DNA from: Staphylococcus sp. GSSP0090
GTDB lineage: Bacteria > Bacillota > Bacilli > Staphylococcales > Staphylococcaceae
DNA: 64,000 nucleotides
Reading direction: 5' to 3'
Assembly: GCF_013391405.1 (NCBI RefSeq)
Contig: NZ_JACBFD010000040.1
Span: forward strand, 26,876-90,875
The position numbers and the translations under genes were made by a program. Below are positions 26,549-35,186 of this stretch, piece after piece; the first letter of the stretch is position 1; each line of letters opens with the position of its first letter. The notes beneath the pieces were generated by a model that made no database searches, was not told the origin of the DNA, and saw only the letters and a list, made by a program, of their open reading frames with translations.

Positions 26549-27148
26549 ATGAAAAAATGGGGTAACCGACTCATTACCTTAATTGGTGTATTATTAATAT
26601 TAACTGCGATTTATTTATTCGCTAAACCACACATTGATCAGTACTTCCATGAAAAAGAGAGCGAAGATAAAATAGAAAATTATGATAAAGAAGCCGCAAA
26701 TAAAAAGGACAATCAACAGGAAATTCCGAAAGATAAAACGAAGATGGCAGGATATTTAACAGTACCGGATGCAGATATAAAGACACCGGTTTATCCGGGA
26801 CCAGCCACACCTGAACAATTAGACAGGGGTGTGAGCTTTGCAGAAGCGGATGAATCATTAGAGGATCAAAATATTGCCATTGCCGGTCATACGAATATTG
26901 GCTCTTCTGATTATCAATTTTCAAATTTACCAGAAGCTAAAAAAGGCAGTGAAGTCCGCTTTAAAGTAGGGAACAAGACTAATGTCTATAAAATCACTAA
27001 AATATTTGATGTGAAACCTGAAGATGTACAAGTATTAGATGAACAGAATAGTAGTAAAAAACAATTAACATTAATTACGTGTGATAACTATAATGAACAA
27101 ACGAATACATGGGAAGATCGTAAAATATTTATAGCAGAAGCGGTATAA
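26549..27148 (+). CDS. srtA: Class A sortase SrtA
   Basis: SrtA cuts the LPXTG signal of surface proteins and links them to the cell-wall cross-bridge. The 199-residue protein starts MKKWGNRLITLIG with an uncleaved membrane anchor (residues about 7-25), then a charged linker and the sortase barrel. Catalytic His is in IAGHTNIG, Cys in LITCDNYNE and Arg in WEDRKIF. The YPGPATPEQLDRGVSFAE stretch is almost as in S. aureus SrtA. ATG 26549 gives the normal N-terminus and sits 10 bases after AAAAGGAG; ATG 26543 would add two residues. It is monocistronic, ending at a strong terminator. Confidence 0.96.
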   Translation: MKKWGNRLITLIGVLLILTAIYLFAKPHIDQYFHEKESEDKIENYDKEAANKKDNQQEIPKDKTKMAGYLTVPDADIKTPVYPGPATPEQLDRGVSFAEADESLEDQNIAIAGHTNIGSSDYQFSNLPEAKKGSEVRFKVGNKTNVYKITKIFDVKPEDVQVLDEQNSSKKQLTLITCDNYNEQTNTWEDRKIFIAEAV

Positions 27149-27156
27149 ATATCAAT

Positions 27157-27217
27157 AAAAGACCTTATCATAGAAATGAATGTCACGGCACAATTCATTT
27201 TTAAGATAAGGTCTTTT
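27157..27217. terminator. Bidirectional terminator between srtA and nanE
   Basis: AAAAGACCTTATC (27157-27169) pairs with GATAAGGTCTTTT (27205-27217). An inner ATGAAT/ATTCAT stem extends the hairpin. Confidence 0.9.
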
Positions 27218-27225
27218 GAATTTTA

Positions 27226-27894
27226 TTATTTATCAAAAACATTGATAAAACGTTTTGTGATTTCTTTTGGTCTCGTTATCGCACCACCTACAACGGTACA
27301 ATGAACACCTAAATCTGTTACATCTTTGAACATTTCAGGTGTAATCACATTGCCTTCAGCAATAACTTTGGCATTTACCTGATTCAAGACCTCTTTTAAA
27401 AACTGATAGTTATTTTCATATAAAATATGGCCTTTAGTATATGATGTATAACCATGTAACGTAGTGCCGACATAGTCGAAACCAAGTACATCGGCATTTT
27501 TAGCTTCTTCAATGGTAGAAATATCTGCCATAATTTCAACGTTTGGTGCATTTTTACGTATGTAAGATACAAGCTCTGATAAGGATTCTTTAGGGCGTGT
27601 TTGTTTGGTTGCATCCAAAGCAATCACTTCGCAGTTACTTTCAATTAATTCGTCGATTTCTTTAGTTGTAGCCGTAATGAAAACGTCAGAACCTTCATAA
27701 TCACGTTTAACAATTCCAATTACTGGTAAGTCGACTTCTTTTTTTATTTCAATAATGTCTGCTTTAGAATTTGCTCTGATACCAACGGCGCCACCTTCAT
27801 ATGCGGCTAAGGCCATTTTAGACATAATAAAAGATGAATGTAACGGTTCATCTGGTAATGCTTGGCATGACACGATTAATCCTTGTGGTAACAT
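27226..27894 (-). CDS. nanE: N-acetylmannosamine-6-phosphate 2-epimerase NanE
   Basis: NanE converts ManNAc-6-phosphate to GlcNAc-6-phosphate in sialic acid breakdown. The 222-residue TIM-barrel protein starts [20 protein letters not shown], has the catalytic region VIGIVKRDY with the active lysine, [13 protein letters not shown] and the phosphate-binding VVGGAITRP near the end. I start at 27894 because GGAGTG lies 9 bases before it; an ATG 15 bases earlier overlaps that site. It is divergent from nanR and shares its promoter region. Confidence 0.93.
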   Translation of the reverse strand: MLPQGLIVSCQALPDEPLHSSFIMSKMALAAYEGGAVGIRANSKADIIEIKKEVDLPVIGIVKRDYEGSDVFITATTKEIDELIESNCEVIALDATKQTRPKESLSELVSYIRKNAPNVEIMADISTIEEAKNADVLGFDYVGTTLHGYTSYTKGHILYENNYQFLKEVLNQVNAKVIAEGNVITPEMFKDVTDLGVHCTVVGGAITRPKEITKRFINVFDK

Positions 27895-28001
27895 AATTAC
27901 ACACTCCATAACTTTAGTAGATTTAATTGATGATTTAAGTTTTATTAAATTTGTAAGTTCAATATAACATTAAGAAAATAATAATCAATACATTTCATTG
28001 T

Positions 28002-28020
28002 TATGAAAAACATTTTCATA
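28002..28020. promoter_or_regulatory. Probable NanR operator between nanE and nanR
   Basis: TATGAAAAACATTTTCATA is a perfect 8-3-8 palindrome. Its core, TGAAAA-3-TTTTCA, recurs at 29943-29957 in the nanK-nanA promoter region and nowhere else that I noticed, which marks it as the binding site of the RpiR-type regulator NanR. Confidence 0.7.
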
Positions 28021-28060
28021 TATAATATAATGAAATCAAAACGTGAAAGTAGGGAATTAT

Positions 28061-28858
28061 ATGAAATTTGAAAATCGGATTCAACGTTACCGGCATTTAT
28101 TCACCAAAACAGACAAACAAATTATTGAATATATTCAAAATAATCAATTTGATGATTCATTTTCAACAATTAATTCATTGGCGTATGCGATTGGCACATC
28201 ACCAGCAACCATTACGCGTTTTAGTAATAAATTAGACTATGATAATTTCCAAGATTTAAAATTTAATTTACAGCAGGAAATGACGGACAAAGTGATAGAA
28301 AATAGTCCGCTGATACAACGTATTCATAAATACCATCAAGATATTATACAACAAACTGGTGAATTTATATCAGATGAAAAAATTCAAAGCTTTGTCAATC
28401 AAATCATGAGAAGTAGACAAATTATATATGCGGGTTTAGGTAGCTCTGGTTTATCTGCGACAGAATTTTATTATAGAATGATGCGAATGGGATTAAAAGG
28501 GAGTGTATCTACAGACGCGCATCAAATGAAAATCTTTGGTTCGTTATTAACAACTTCAGATACATTTGTAGCTATTTCAAATAGTGGAGAAACGTCCGAA
28601 TTAATAGCAGCAGCTGAAGTTGCACACGCTCGTGGTGCCTATGTTGTTGCTATAACGAATTACGAAGGGAGTACATTGACAGAGTGTGCAGATTTGGTAT
28701 TAATTACAACGGACCAATCAAGAATTAATGATTCAAAATTTATCAATACACAAATAGCGACACTTTTTTTAATTGATATTGTAAGCTATCTCTTATTAGA
28801 TGATGATTATATGCATAATGTCTATCAACATACGAAAAAGATTGTGTTGAATGAATAG
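28061..28858 (+). CDS. nanR: RpiR/MurR-family repressor of sialic acid catabolism NanR
   Basis: A 265-residue RpiR-family regulator with an N-terminal helix-turn-helix (INSLAYAIGTSPATITRFSN, about residues 38-58) and a C-terminal SIS sugar-phosphate isomerase domain (GLGSSGLSATEFYYRMMRMG; AISNSGETSELI). In S. aureus NanR represses both divergent nan promoters and is released by ManNAc-6-phosphate. The start is ATG 28061 after TAGGGAA; an upstream GTG at 28043 is an in-frame extension without a site. It lies inside the locus it controls. Confidence 0.9.
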   Translation: MKFENRIQRYRHLFTKTDKQIIEYIQNNQFDDSFSTINSLAYAIGTSPATITRFSNKLDYDNFQDLKFNLQQEMTDKVIENSPLIQRIHKYHQDIIQQTGEFISDEKIQSFVNQIMRSRQIIYAGLGSSGLSATEFYYRMMRMGLKGSVSTDAHQMKIFGSLLTTSDTFVAISNSGETSELIAAAEVAHARGAYVVAITNYEGSTLTECADLVLITTDQSRINDSKFINTQIATLFLIDIVSYLLLDDDYMHNVYQHTKKIVLNE

Positions 28859-28995
28859 ATCTTCATATGTCGATGTCACATATAAGATGAATGAAAGATA
28901 GTAAATAAAATAATTGATATACAGGATGCTATTACATAGAAGCACACTTTATTATTGCCGAAACTTGGTTTTGATAAAGTGTGCTTTTAAAATTA

Positions 28996-29868
28996 TTAAA
29001 ATTGTGACACTGCACCAAAGAGTGATGCGTGATTTTTTGTGCGAGTCGTTTTAATTTCAGCATGACCATATTCAGGTGGTAGGAAAGCCTGTATTTTAGG
29101 AACGATATACTTAAGTAAATGCTGATCTTGAGCAGAAATACCGCCACCAATCAGTATTAAACCAGGATCGTAAATAATTTGTATTTGTGCGATACCTTCT
29201 GCAACATTAAAGCTCCATTCATTTAGAATATCTATGGCAAGTGCATTGTCCTGATCAGCTAATTTAAATAGCATTGGCACATCACCGTCATAAGGAAATG
29301 ATTTGGATTTCATTAAAGATTTGAGTGCAGTTGTAGAAGCACGTTGTTCAAATGTTAATTGATCTTCTTGACGATATAATAAGTAGCCAATTTCGTTTGC
29401 ACGATGACGAGTGCCATTATATAAACCTAATGTTTGATTATAAAAAGCACCGCCAATGCCTGTACCTAAAGTAAGGCAAAAAATATTATCTACATCGTAC
29501 TGATGAAAATAAAGCTCGCCCAATAAAGCAGCATTTACATCATTATAAATTTTGACTTCCGCGTTGAGTGATGATAACACTTTGGGAAAATTTGTTCCCC
29601 TAAAGTTAGGTATGGTTGGACCAGTATAATCGACAATACCTTGTGTTTCATCTATAACACCAGCACTGGAAATACCTACATGCAATGGTGATAAGTTATG
29701 TGTTATTTGAAAATGCTCTACTAAATTGTAAATTGTATCAACTATAAATTCATTTATGTTATTTGGCGTAGGTGTTTTTAGATAATCTACAAAATTTAAC
29801 TTGTCATCTAACACTGCGGCTTTAATATCTGTGCCTCCAATATCAATTGCCACTTTATAATCCGTCAT
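28996..29868 (-). CDS. nanK: N-acetylmannosamine kinase NanK (ROK family)
   Basis: NanK phosphorylates N-acetylmannosamine at O6. The 290-residue ROK protein starts MTDYKVAIDIGGTDIKAAVL, with ATP-binding CLTLGTGIGGAFY and the adenosine motif LILIGGGISAQ. Many ROK kinases bind zinc through a CxCGxxGCxE cluster; here the equivalent place (GTRHRANEIGYLLY) keeps only the His-like HR and Glu region and has no cysteines, so this is a zinc-free variant, as known for some Gram-positive NanK proteins. Start ATG 29868 follows CAGGAGGTC. It is divergent from nanA. Confidence 0.88.
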   Translation of the reverse strand: MTDYKVAIDIGGTDIKAAVLDDKLNFVDYLKTPTPNNINEFIVDTIYNLVEHFQITHNLSPLHVGISSAGVIDETQGIVDYTGPTIPNFRGTNFPKVLSSLNAEVKIYNDVNAALLGELYFHQYDVDNIFCLTLGTGIGGAFYNQTLGLYNGTRHRANEIGYLLYRQEDQLTFEQRASTTALKSLMKSKSFPYDGDVPMLFKLADQDNALAIDILNEWSFNVAEGIAQIQIIYDPGLILIGGGISAQDQHLLKYIVPKIQAFLPPEYGHAEIKTTRTKNHASLFGAVSQF

Positions 29869-29942
29869 TTGTATGACCTCCTGTAATGTATTCAAATATA
29901 TATGTATCATTTTTTAATTTAAAAGTGTAGCTATAATAATTT

Positions 29943-30024
29943 TGAAAAATATTTTCATTGAATTTTATTATTAATGATGAATTTTTTCAAAATACTATTG
30001 ATACAGTTTATGGTAGCGTTTACA
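29943..30024. promoter_or_regulatory. nanK-nanA control region: NanR operator and cre
   Basis: TGAAAAATATTTTCA (29943-29957) matches the palindrome at 28004-28018 except at one central base. ATGGTAGCGTTTACA (30010-30024) matches the CcpA cre consensus WTGNAARCGNWWWCA with a single mismatch. Together they suggest induction by an amino-sugar phosphate and repression by glucose. Confidence 0.65.
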
Positions 30025-30124
30025 ATTTGAACTGTAAATAGCATTAAGAAAATTATTTTTAACTTAGATTAGCGCACATAGCATTTAAATAAAAATACTT
30101 ACAATACAGATGGAGGTTTATATC

Positions 30125-31006
30125 ATGGAAGATAAATTTAAAGGATTATATGCAGCATTGCTAGTTCCATTTGATGAAAAGGGTCAAGTGAAAGAAAAAG
30201 GGCTGAAACAAATTGCAAGAAATGCCATTGAGAGAGAAAAATTAGATGGTCTATATGTTAATGGTAGTTCTGGTGAGAATTTCTTGCTAAGCAAAGAGCA
30301 AAAGAAACAAGTATTCAAAGTTGCAAAAGAAGCGGTAAGTGATGATGTGAAAATGATTGCACAAGTGGGTTCTTTAGATTTAAACGAAGCGATTGAACTT
30401 GGTAAGTATGCCACAGAAATTGGTTATGATGCGATATCAGCAGTGACACCGTTCTATTATCCATTTTCATTTGAAGAAATTAAAGACTATTATTTTGAAC
30501 TTATTGAAGCTACACAAAATAACTTAATTATTTATGCAATTCCAGATTTAACAGGTGTGAATATTTCAATTGAACAATTTGGTGAACTATTTAACCATGA
30601 AAAAATCATTGGTGTGAAATATACTGCACCAAACTTCTTCTTATTAGAAAGAATTCGTAAAGCCTTTCCAAACAAACTCATTTTATCAGGTTTTGATGAA
30701 ATGTTAGTGCAAGCTGCAGTATCTGGTGTGGATGGTGCAATCGGTTCAACGTATAACGTCAATGGGGTGCGTGCTAGACAAATATTTGAAAAAGCGCAGA
30801 ACGGTGATATTGCGGAAGCCTATGCCATTCAACATGAAACAAATAATATTATCGAAAATGTATTAGCTATGGGAATTTATTCTACGTTGAAAGAAATTTT
30901 AGCATCACGTGGTATTGACGGTGGCCTACCTAAACGTCCATTTAAACCATTTAATGAAGCTAACAGAAATAAATTAGACAAACTGATTAAAGACTATAAT
31001 TTATAA
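30125..31006 (+). CDS. nanA: N-acetylneuraminate lyase NanA
   Basis: NanA splits N-acetylneuraminate into pyruvate and N-acetylmannosamine. The 293-residue TIM-barrel lyase has [13 protein letters not shown] for pyruvate carboxylate binding, the catalytic tyrosine in [12 protein letters not shown] and the Schiff-base lysine in [12 protein letters not shown] (about residue 165), plus [14 protein letters not shown] for substrate specificity. ATG 30125 lies 7 bases after GGAGG; the earlier in-frame ATG at 30110 precedes that site. The transporter follows 25 bases after the stop. Confidence 0.95.
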   Translation: MEDKFKGLYAALLVPFDEKGQVKEKGLKQIARNAIEREKLDGLYVNGSSGENFLLSKEQKKQVFKVAKEAVSDDVKMIAQVGSLDLNEAIELGKYATEIGYDAISAVTPFYYPFSFEEIKDYYFELIEATQNNLIIYAIPDLTGVNISIEQFGELFNHEKIIGVKYTAPNFFLLERIRKAFPNKLILSGFDEMLVQAAVSGVDGAIGSTYNVNGVRARQIFEKAQNGDIAEAYAIQHETNNIIENVLAMGIYSTLKEILASRGIDGGLPKRPFKPFNEANRNKLDKLIKDYNL

Positions 31007-31031
31007 GACATCATGTAAGGGGATGAAGTAA

Positions 31032-32561
31032 ATGCAACAAGTAGGGTTTGGTATGTGGAACTGGGTAGCTGTCATTGTGTATCTTGTATTAATGCTTTTG
31101 GTGGGCGCTTATTTTACAAAACGTGCAAGTCAGAATACAGATAGTTTCTTTACAGCTAGTGGTCGTTTACCTTCATGGGCAGTTGGGTTTTCTATTTATG
31201 CAACAACGTTAAGTGCGATTACATTTATGTCGACGCCAGAAAAAGCATTTCTAACAGATTGGTCTTACATTGCTGGAAATATTGCGATTGTAGCAATCAT
31301 TCCATTATTAATTTATTTTTATGTACCATTCTTTAAAAAATTAAGGGTAACTTCAGCTTATGAATATTTAGAAGCACGGTTCGGACCAAGTGTCCGTGTG
31401 ATTGGTTCATTGCTATTTGTATTGTTCCATTTAGGGAGAGTAGCTATCGTTATTTATTTACCGACATTAGCCATTACTGCGGTTTCTGATTTAAATCCAT
31501 ATATCGTAGCGAGTCTAGTTGGTATCTTATGTATTCTTTATACATTCCTTGGTGGTTTTGAAGGTGTGGTGTGGAGTGATTTCATTCAAGGTGTCATCTT
31601 ATTAGGTGGCGCAGCAGCCATAATTATCTTGGGTATTGTACATATTCAAGGCGGTATGGGTACTGTAGTGGCAGATGCGCTAGATCATAAAAAATTAATC
31701 AGTGCTGATAATTGGAAGTTTAATACTGCAGCAGCCGCGATACCAATTATTTTCTTAGGAAATATTTTTAATAATTTACACCAATATACTGCCAGTCAAG
31801 ATGTTGTACAACGTTATCAAGCATCTGAATCAATGACAGAAACGAAAAAATCGTTATGGATGAATGGTGTCCTGGCATTGATTTCAGCGCCATTGTTTTA
31901 TGGCATGGGCACAATGCTTTATTCTTTCTATAGACATGAAACAGCTTTGCCAGATGGTTTTAATACATCATCGATTGTACCGTATTTCATACTGACAGAA
32001 ATGCCACCATTTATTGCAGGTCTACTTATTGCGGCAATATTCGCAGCAGCACAATCTACGATATCTTCTAGTTTGAATTCAATTTCAGCATGTTTATCTG
32101 TCGATATCAAACATAGATTTTTCGGTAAAGGCAAAGAGAAAGACGAAGTGACTTTTGCGAGATGGATGATTATTATTTCAGGTTTATTTGGATTTGGTAT
32201 GTCTATCTACTTAATTGCTTCTGATTCAAATGATCTATGGGATTTATTCTTATTAATCACTGGGCTTGTCGGTGTACCTTTGGCGGGTGTATTTGCAGTA
32301 GGGATTTTTACGAAACGTACAAACACGCTAGGTGTTATATGTGGTTTAGTATTAGGTATTATCTTCGCCTATATCTTTAATGGTATTGGTGGAGGCAATT
32401 CACCTTTCTTTGTCTCTATTATTTCATTCCTAGTAGCATTTATCTTCTCATATCTCATTAGTCTTATTAAGCCTGATAAGAAAAAAGATATTGTAGGTTT
32501 AACCATTTTCGATATTAAAGAGCAATCGACTTATGTTTCTAAAGTACATGTGAAGAAATAA
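31032..32561 (+). CDS. nanT: Sodium:solute symporter NanT for sialic acid
   Basis: A 509-residue member of the SSS family with about 13 membrane spans. The GRLPSWAVGFSIYATTLSAITFMSTPEKA stretch (seen in parts such as LSAITFMSTPEKAFLT) is the sodium/substrate site region, and NLHQYTASQDVVQRYQA is the central loop typical of this family. Location right after nanA and similarity to S. aureus NanT fix its role in Neu5Ac uptake. AAGGGGATG precedes ATG 31032. Transcription ends at the hairpin at 32606. Confidence 0.9.
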   Translation: MQQVGFGMWNWVAVIVYLVLMLLVGAYFTKRASQNTDSFFTASGRLPSWAVGFSIYATTLSAITFMSTPEKAFLTDWSYIAGNIAIVAIIPLLIYFYVPFFKKLRVTSAYEYLEARFGPSVRVIGSLLFVLFHLGRVAIVIYLPTLAITAVSDLNPYIVASLVGILCILYTFLGGFEGVVWSDFIQGVILLGGAAAIIILGIVHIQGGMGTVVADALDHKKLISADNWKFNTAAAAIPIIFLGNIFNNLHQYTASQDVVQRYQASESMTETKKSLWMNGVLALISAPLFYGMGTMLYSFYRHETALPDGFNTSSIVPYFILTEMPPFIAGLLIAAIFAAAQSTISSSLNSISACLSVDIKHRFFGKGKEKDEVTFARWMIIISGLFGFGMSIYLIASDSNDLWDLFLLITGLVGVPLAGVFAVGIFTKRTNTLGVICGLVLGIIFAYIFNGIGGGNSPFFVSIISFLVAFIFSYLISLIKPDKKKDIVGLTIFDIKEQSTYVSKVHVKK

Positions 32562-32605
32562 CAAAGGATAGCTTATCAGTAAAGTATAAAAAAGGGTAGT
32601 TCAGA

Positions 32606-32642
32606 CTGTCGACAAAGCAACGGACTTTGTTGACAGTTTTTT
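32606..32642 (+). terminator. Terminator after nanT
   Basis: CTGTCGACAAAG pairs with CTTTGTTGACAG (one G-T pair) across a 7-base loop, followed by six T. It forms the left end of the repeat described next. Confidence 0.88.
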
Positions 32643-32725
32643 GCATACTTTCCCAGAGACACAGGCTCAGTAAGTCATCTTCGGTGAGTGGGATTTTCTC
32701 AAGAGGAGGCATATGTTGATATGAA
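32606..32725. repeat. Interspersed structured repeat, copy A (diverged)
   Basis: After the terminator hairpin comes GCATACTTTCC, a middle part with an ATCTTCGGTGAGTG loop, and CTCAAGAGGAGGCATATG. The same order of blocks (CTGTCGAxAAAG hairpin, CTTTCC, CTTCGG, AGGAG, GCATA) occurs at 63841-63952 after putP. This copy is more decayed. Nothing else coding is visible in 32562-32861. Confidence 0.55.
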
Positions 32726-32779
32726 TCTGACTGTTTATTAAATAACTTTATCTTCAAAATATAAAATGTCGCCCTAGAA

Positions 32780-32849
32780 TGTAAAACAAATTTGACATTT
32801 ATGGATATCATCGTTATATTAAAAAAATGTAAAATACTTTTGACATTTA
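32780..32849 (+). promoter_or_regulatory. Promoter with tandem operator for the membrane protein/XRE pair
   Basis: TTGACA (32792-32797), 17 bases and TATATT (32815-32820) form the promoter. Two 22-base near-copies of TGTAAAA-N-TTTGACATTTA lie at 32780-32801, spanning the -35, and at 32828-32849, just after the start point and touching the AGGAG site. Each is itself a rough inverted repeat (TGTAAA with TTTGACA). Confidence 0.7.
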
Positions 32850-32861
32850 GGAGTGCTAAAT

Positions 32862-33197
32862 ATGAATTTTTTACTATTTGGAGTTGTATTGATATTTTCA
32901 TGTGTTTGGACGGCAGTTACTAATAAATTTTTACCAAAAGAAGCCTTAGACCAACCTAAAGGTAGATCCAAATATGATGAAAGACAAAGTAAAATGTTTA
33001 TAGAAATTCTTGCTAAAAGTTTCATTTGGCTTGTTTATAGTTTGATGTTTATATTTATACTTAGAATTTTTGGTTGGTTTGACATTGATGGGGCATTAAT
33101 ATCTACGTATCCTGAAATAATATATTTGGCAATCGGTATATTTCTTTTGATATTTAACTATTTAACGACACGTTCAAAGTACACGTTTAAGGATTGA
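32862..33197 (+). CDS. Membrane protein paired with an XRE regulator
   Basis: A 111-residue protein with one N-terminal span (about residues 1-18), a polar middle with PKGRSKYDERQSKMFIEI, and two further spans (about 52-70 and 80-100). The YDERQ motif is common in small Firmicute membrane proteins encoded next to XRE regulators of the same type. ATG 32862 is 8 bases after AGGAG. The regulator starts 4 bases after its stop. Function is unknown; stress sensing or membrane control of the regulator are only guesses. Confidence 0.65.
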   Translation: MNFLLFGVVLIFSCVWTAVTNKFLPKEALDQPKGRSKYDERQSKMFIEILAKSFIWLVYSLMFIFILRIFGWFDIDGALISTYPEIIYLAIGIFLLIFNYLTTRSKYTFKD

Positions 33198-33201
33198 GCA
33201 A

Positions 33202-33390
33202 ATGAAAAATAAGATTAAAGCATATAGAAAACGAGATGGAGTTTCACAAGACAATTTGAGTAAAAAATTGGGGGTATCTAGGCAAACGATAAATGCGATT
33301 GAAAATAATAAATATGATCCCTCATTAGAATTAGCATTTAAACTTGCTAGGTTATTTGATGTTACAGTTGATGAACTTTTTTCATCGTAA
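33202..33390 (+). CDS. Small XRE-family transcriptional regulator
   Basis: A 62-residue protein that is a single helix-turn-helix domain: the recognition part is LSKKLGVSRQTINAIENNKY, followed by the LAFKLARLFDVTVDELF end typical of the YgzD/YvaO-like group. It has no sensor domain. It is cotranscribed with the preceding membrane gene and most likely binds the tandem TGTAAAA repeats at their promoter. Confidence 0.85.
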   Translation: MKNKIKAYRKRDGVSQDNLSKKLGVSRQTINAIENNKYDPSLELAFKLARLFDVTVDELFSS

Positions 33391-33435
33391 ATAAACTGTA
33401 TCGTCACTTTTTAAGTCATAGGCAAATCATTTTGA

Positions 33436-33457
33436 ATTATAATGCCAGCATTATAAT
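33436..33457. promoter_or_regulatory. Palindrome at the promoter of the quinone-reductase-like gene
   Basis: ATTATAATGC and GCATTATAAT flank a central CA, a perfect 10-2-10 palindrome. Its right arm contains a TATAAT (33452-33457) that could be the -10 of the next gene, with TTTTGA at 33430-33435 as a weak -35. It resembles a PerR box with a 6-base instead of a 1-base spacer. Confidence 0.5.
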
Positions 33458-33497
33458 ATATAGCTATTAAATATGTAATGAAGTGAGGAATTGTGTT

Positions 33498-34031
33498 ATG
33501 TCTACATTGGTCATTATTGCACATCCAGATATTAGTAACTCAACAGTGAATAAACATTGGAGAGACGCGCTTTCTAAAACAGGCGAGTCTGTAACAGTAC
33601 ATGAAATCTATCCAGAATATCCACATGGCAAAATTGATATTGAAAAAGAACAAAAATTGATAGAAGCGCATGATCATATTATTTTTCAATATCCTTTATA
33701 TTGGTATAGTTCTCCACCGTTAATGAAGCAGTACTTAGATGAAGTCTTTACACATGGATGGGCATATGGTTCCAAAGGTAACGCTTTAAAAGGTAAGAAC
33801 ATCGGCTTGGCAATTTCTATTGGTTCAATTGCAGAAGCATATACACCAGAAGGTAATGTGAAATTTTCAATTGATGAATTAGTGAGCCCGATGATTGCAA
33901 CGACACGCTTTGTATCGGCCAACTTTATGGGTGCGCATAAGCTTTATAGTGCATTTACCATTACACCGAGTCAATTAGAAGAGAATACTCAAAATTACTT
34001 GGATTTTATCCAATCATTCAATCGTCATTAA
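33498..34031 (+). CDS. NAD(P)H-dependent oxidoreductase, flavodoxin-like fold (YwrO/KefF type)
   Basis: A 177-residue FMN- or FAD-binding quinone reductase-like protein. It starts STLVIIAHPDISNSTVNKHW and has the HDHIIFQYPLYWYSSPPLMKQYLDEV stretch (key part FQYPLYWYSSPPLMK) and WAYGSKGNALKGK, all typical of the modulator-of-drug-activity/YwrO family that reduces quinones by two electrons. ATG 33498 follows GTGAGGA. It is monocistronic and ends before a hairpin. A palindrome sits on its likely promoter. Confidence 0.85.
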   Translation: MSTLVIIAHPDISNSTVNKHWRDALSKTGESVTVHEIYPEYPHGKIDIEKEQKLIEAHDHIIFQYPLYWYSSPPLMKQYLDEVFTHGWAYGSKGNALKGKNIGLAISIGSIAEAYTPEGNVKFSIDELVSPMIATTRFVSANFMGAHKLYSAFTITPSQLEENTQNYLDFIQSFNRH

Positions 34032-34132
34032 AGATATACTAAGGTAAACAGTCATTTTAAGTCTACAGTGATATTAAAAATAACGATAGAGCAACGGCAA
34101 GGCATGTATTTATAGTGTAGGTTAATCATTGC

Positions 34133-34188
34133 AGAGTGAAACAAGCCAAATCTTATTAAAAAGGTTTGCTGTTTTACTCTGTTTTTTT
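34133..34188 (+). terminator. Terminator after the quinone-reductase-like gene
   Basis: AGAGTGAAACA (34133 on) pairs with TGTTTTACTCT (one mismatch), with an inner CAAATCTT/AAGGTTTG stem, and is followed by seven T. Confidence 0.8.
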
Positions 34189-34287
34189 ATGGTTTCATAC
34201 AATAAGTAATGGATTTACTTTGAATCAAACCATATTGTCGATATAATAATAGATAAACATATAAATTGATAGATTTGAGGGGACACT

Positions 34288-35085
34288 ATGATAAAAGCAA
34301 TTGCAGTTGATATGGATGGTACATTTTTAAATACGCAAAAAACATACGATGAGGAACGATTTGAACGTATATTCAAGCAATTAAAATCACAACAGATTAA
34401 ATTTATAGCTGCCAGTGGTAATCAATATGCTAAATTAAAATCCATTTTTGGAGAACGTGCTATGTATTTTGTAGCTGAAAATGGAGCGGTGATTTATGAA
34501 GGGGACAAGCTATATGATTATCAAACATTTGATAGAGACTTTTATCAGCAAGTAATAGATTATTTGAATATTGAAAGAGGTATCAATAACTTAATTGTAT
34601 GTGGATTAAGTAGTGCCTATATTTTAAAAGAAAATCCTGAGTCATTTAAAAAAGATGCCCATTTTTATTATCGCCAATTAGAAGAAATTCATTCTTTACA
34701 AAATCTACCTGACGATGAATATGTGAAAATTGCATTTAATATTAATCGTCAAACACACCCTACACTTGATGAAGATCTTAAAGCGCGTTTTAATGACAAG
34801 TTGGAATTTGTGTCTAGTGGACATGATAGCATTGATATTATTATCCCTGGTGTAACAAAAGGTAACGCATTAAAACGTTTATTGAATAAATGGCAACTAG
34901 ATGCGACAGAATTAATGGCATTTGGCGATGCAAATAATGATTTAGATATGTTGCAATTAGCTGAACATAGTTATGTAATGGAAAATAGTGAAGATCATGC
35001 TTTGTTTGAAGCAGCGAAACATGTGGCGCCCTCCAATGATGATCAAGGTGTGTTAAGTGTCATTGAAGCAGAAGTATTAAACTAA
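34288..35085 (+). CDS. Cof-type HAD phosphatase
   Basis: A 265-residue HAD-superfamily phosphatase of the Cof/YidA group. Motif I is AVDMDGTFLN, motif II lies in FIAASGNQ, the motif III lysine in VTKGNALKRLL, and motif IV is AFGDANNDLDML. The long C2 cap (about residues 85-190) decides the substrate, probably a sugar phosphate or flavin-type phosphate. GAGGGGAC precedes ATG 34288. It is not linked to neighbours by operon structure. Confidence 0.85.
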   Translation: MIKAIAVDMDGTFLNTQKTYDEERFERIFKQLKSQQIKFIAASGNQYAKLKSIFGERAMYFVAENGAVIYEGDKLYDYQTFDRDFYQQVIDYLNIERGINNLIVCGLSSAYILKENPESFKKDAHFYYRQLEEIHSLQNLPDDEYVKIAFNINRQTHPTLDEDLKARFNDKLEFVSSGHDSIDIIIPGVTKGNALKRLLNKWQLDATELMAFGDANNDLDMLQLAEHSYVMENSEDHALFEAAKHVAPSNDDQGVLSVIEAEVLN

Positions 35086-35186
35086 TCCATTTGATTGTGT
35101 GATAAAACAAATTGTTTTTATACAAATTTTAAAATAGCTATACTACATATATAAATAATTAAGTTGAAAGGTAGGTTTCAAAAGTA

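Noticed and set aside
32539..32901. 120-codon open frame on the minus strand after nanT
   Set aside because: It covers the terminator, the repeat and the tandem operator, and no ribosome site or family likeness is visible.
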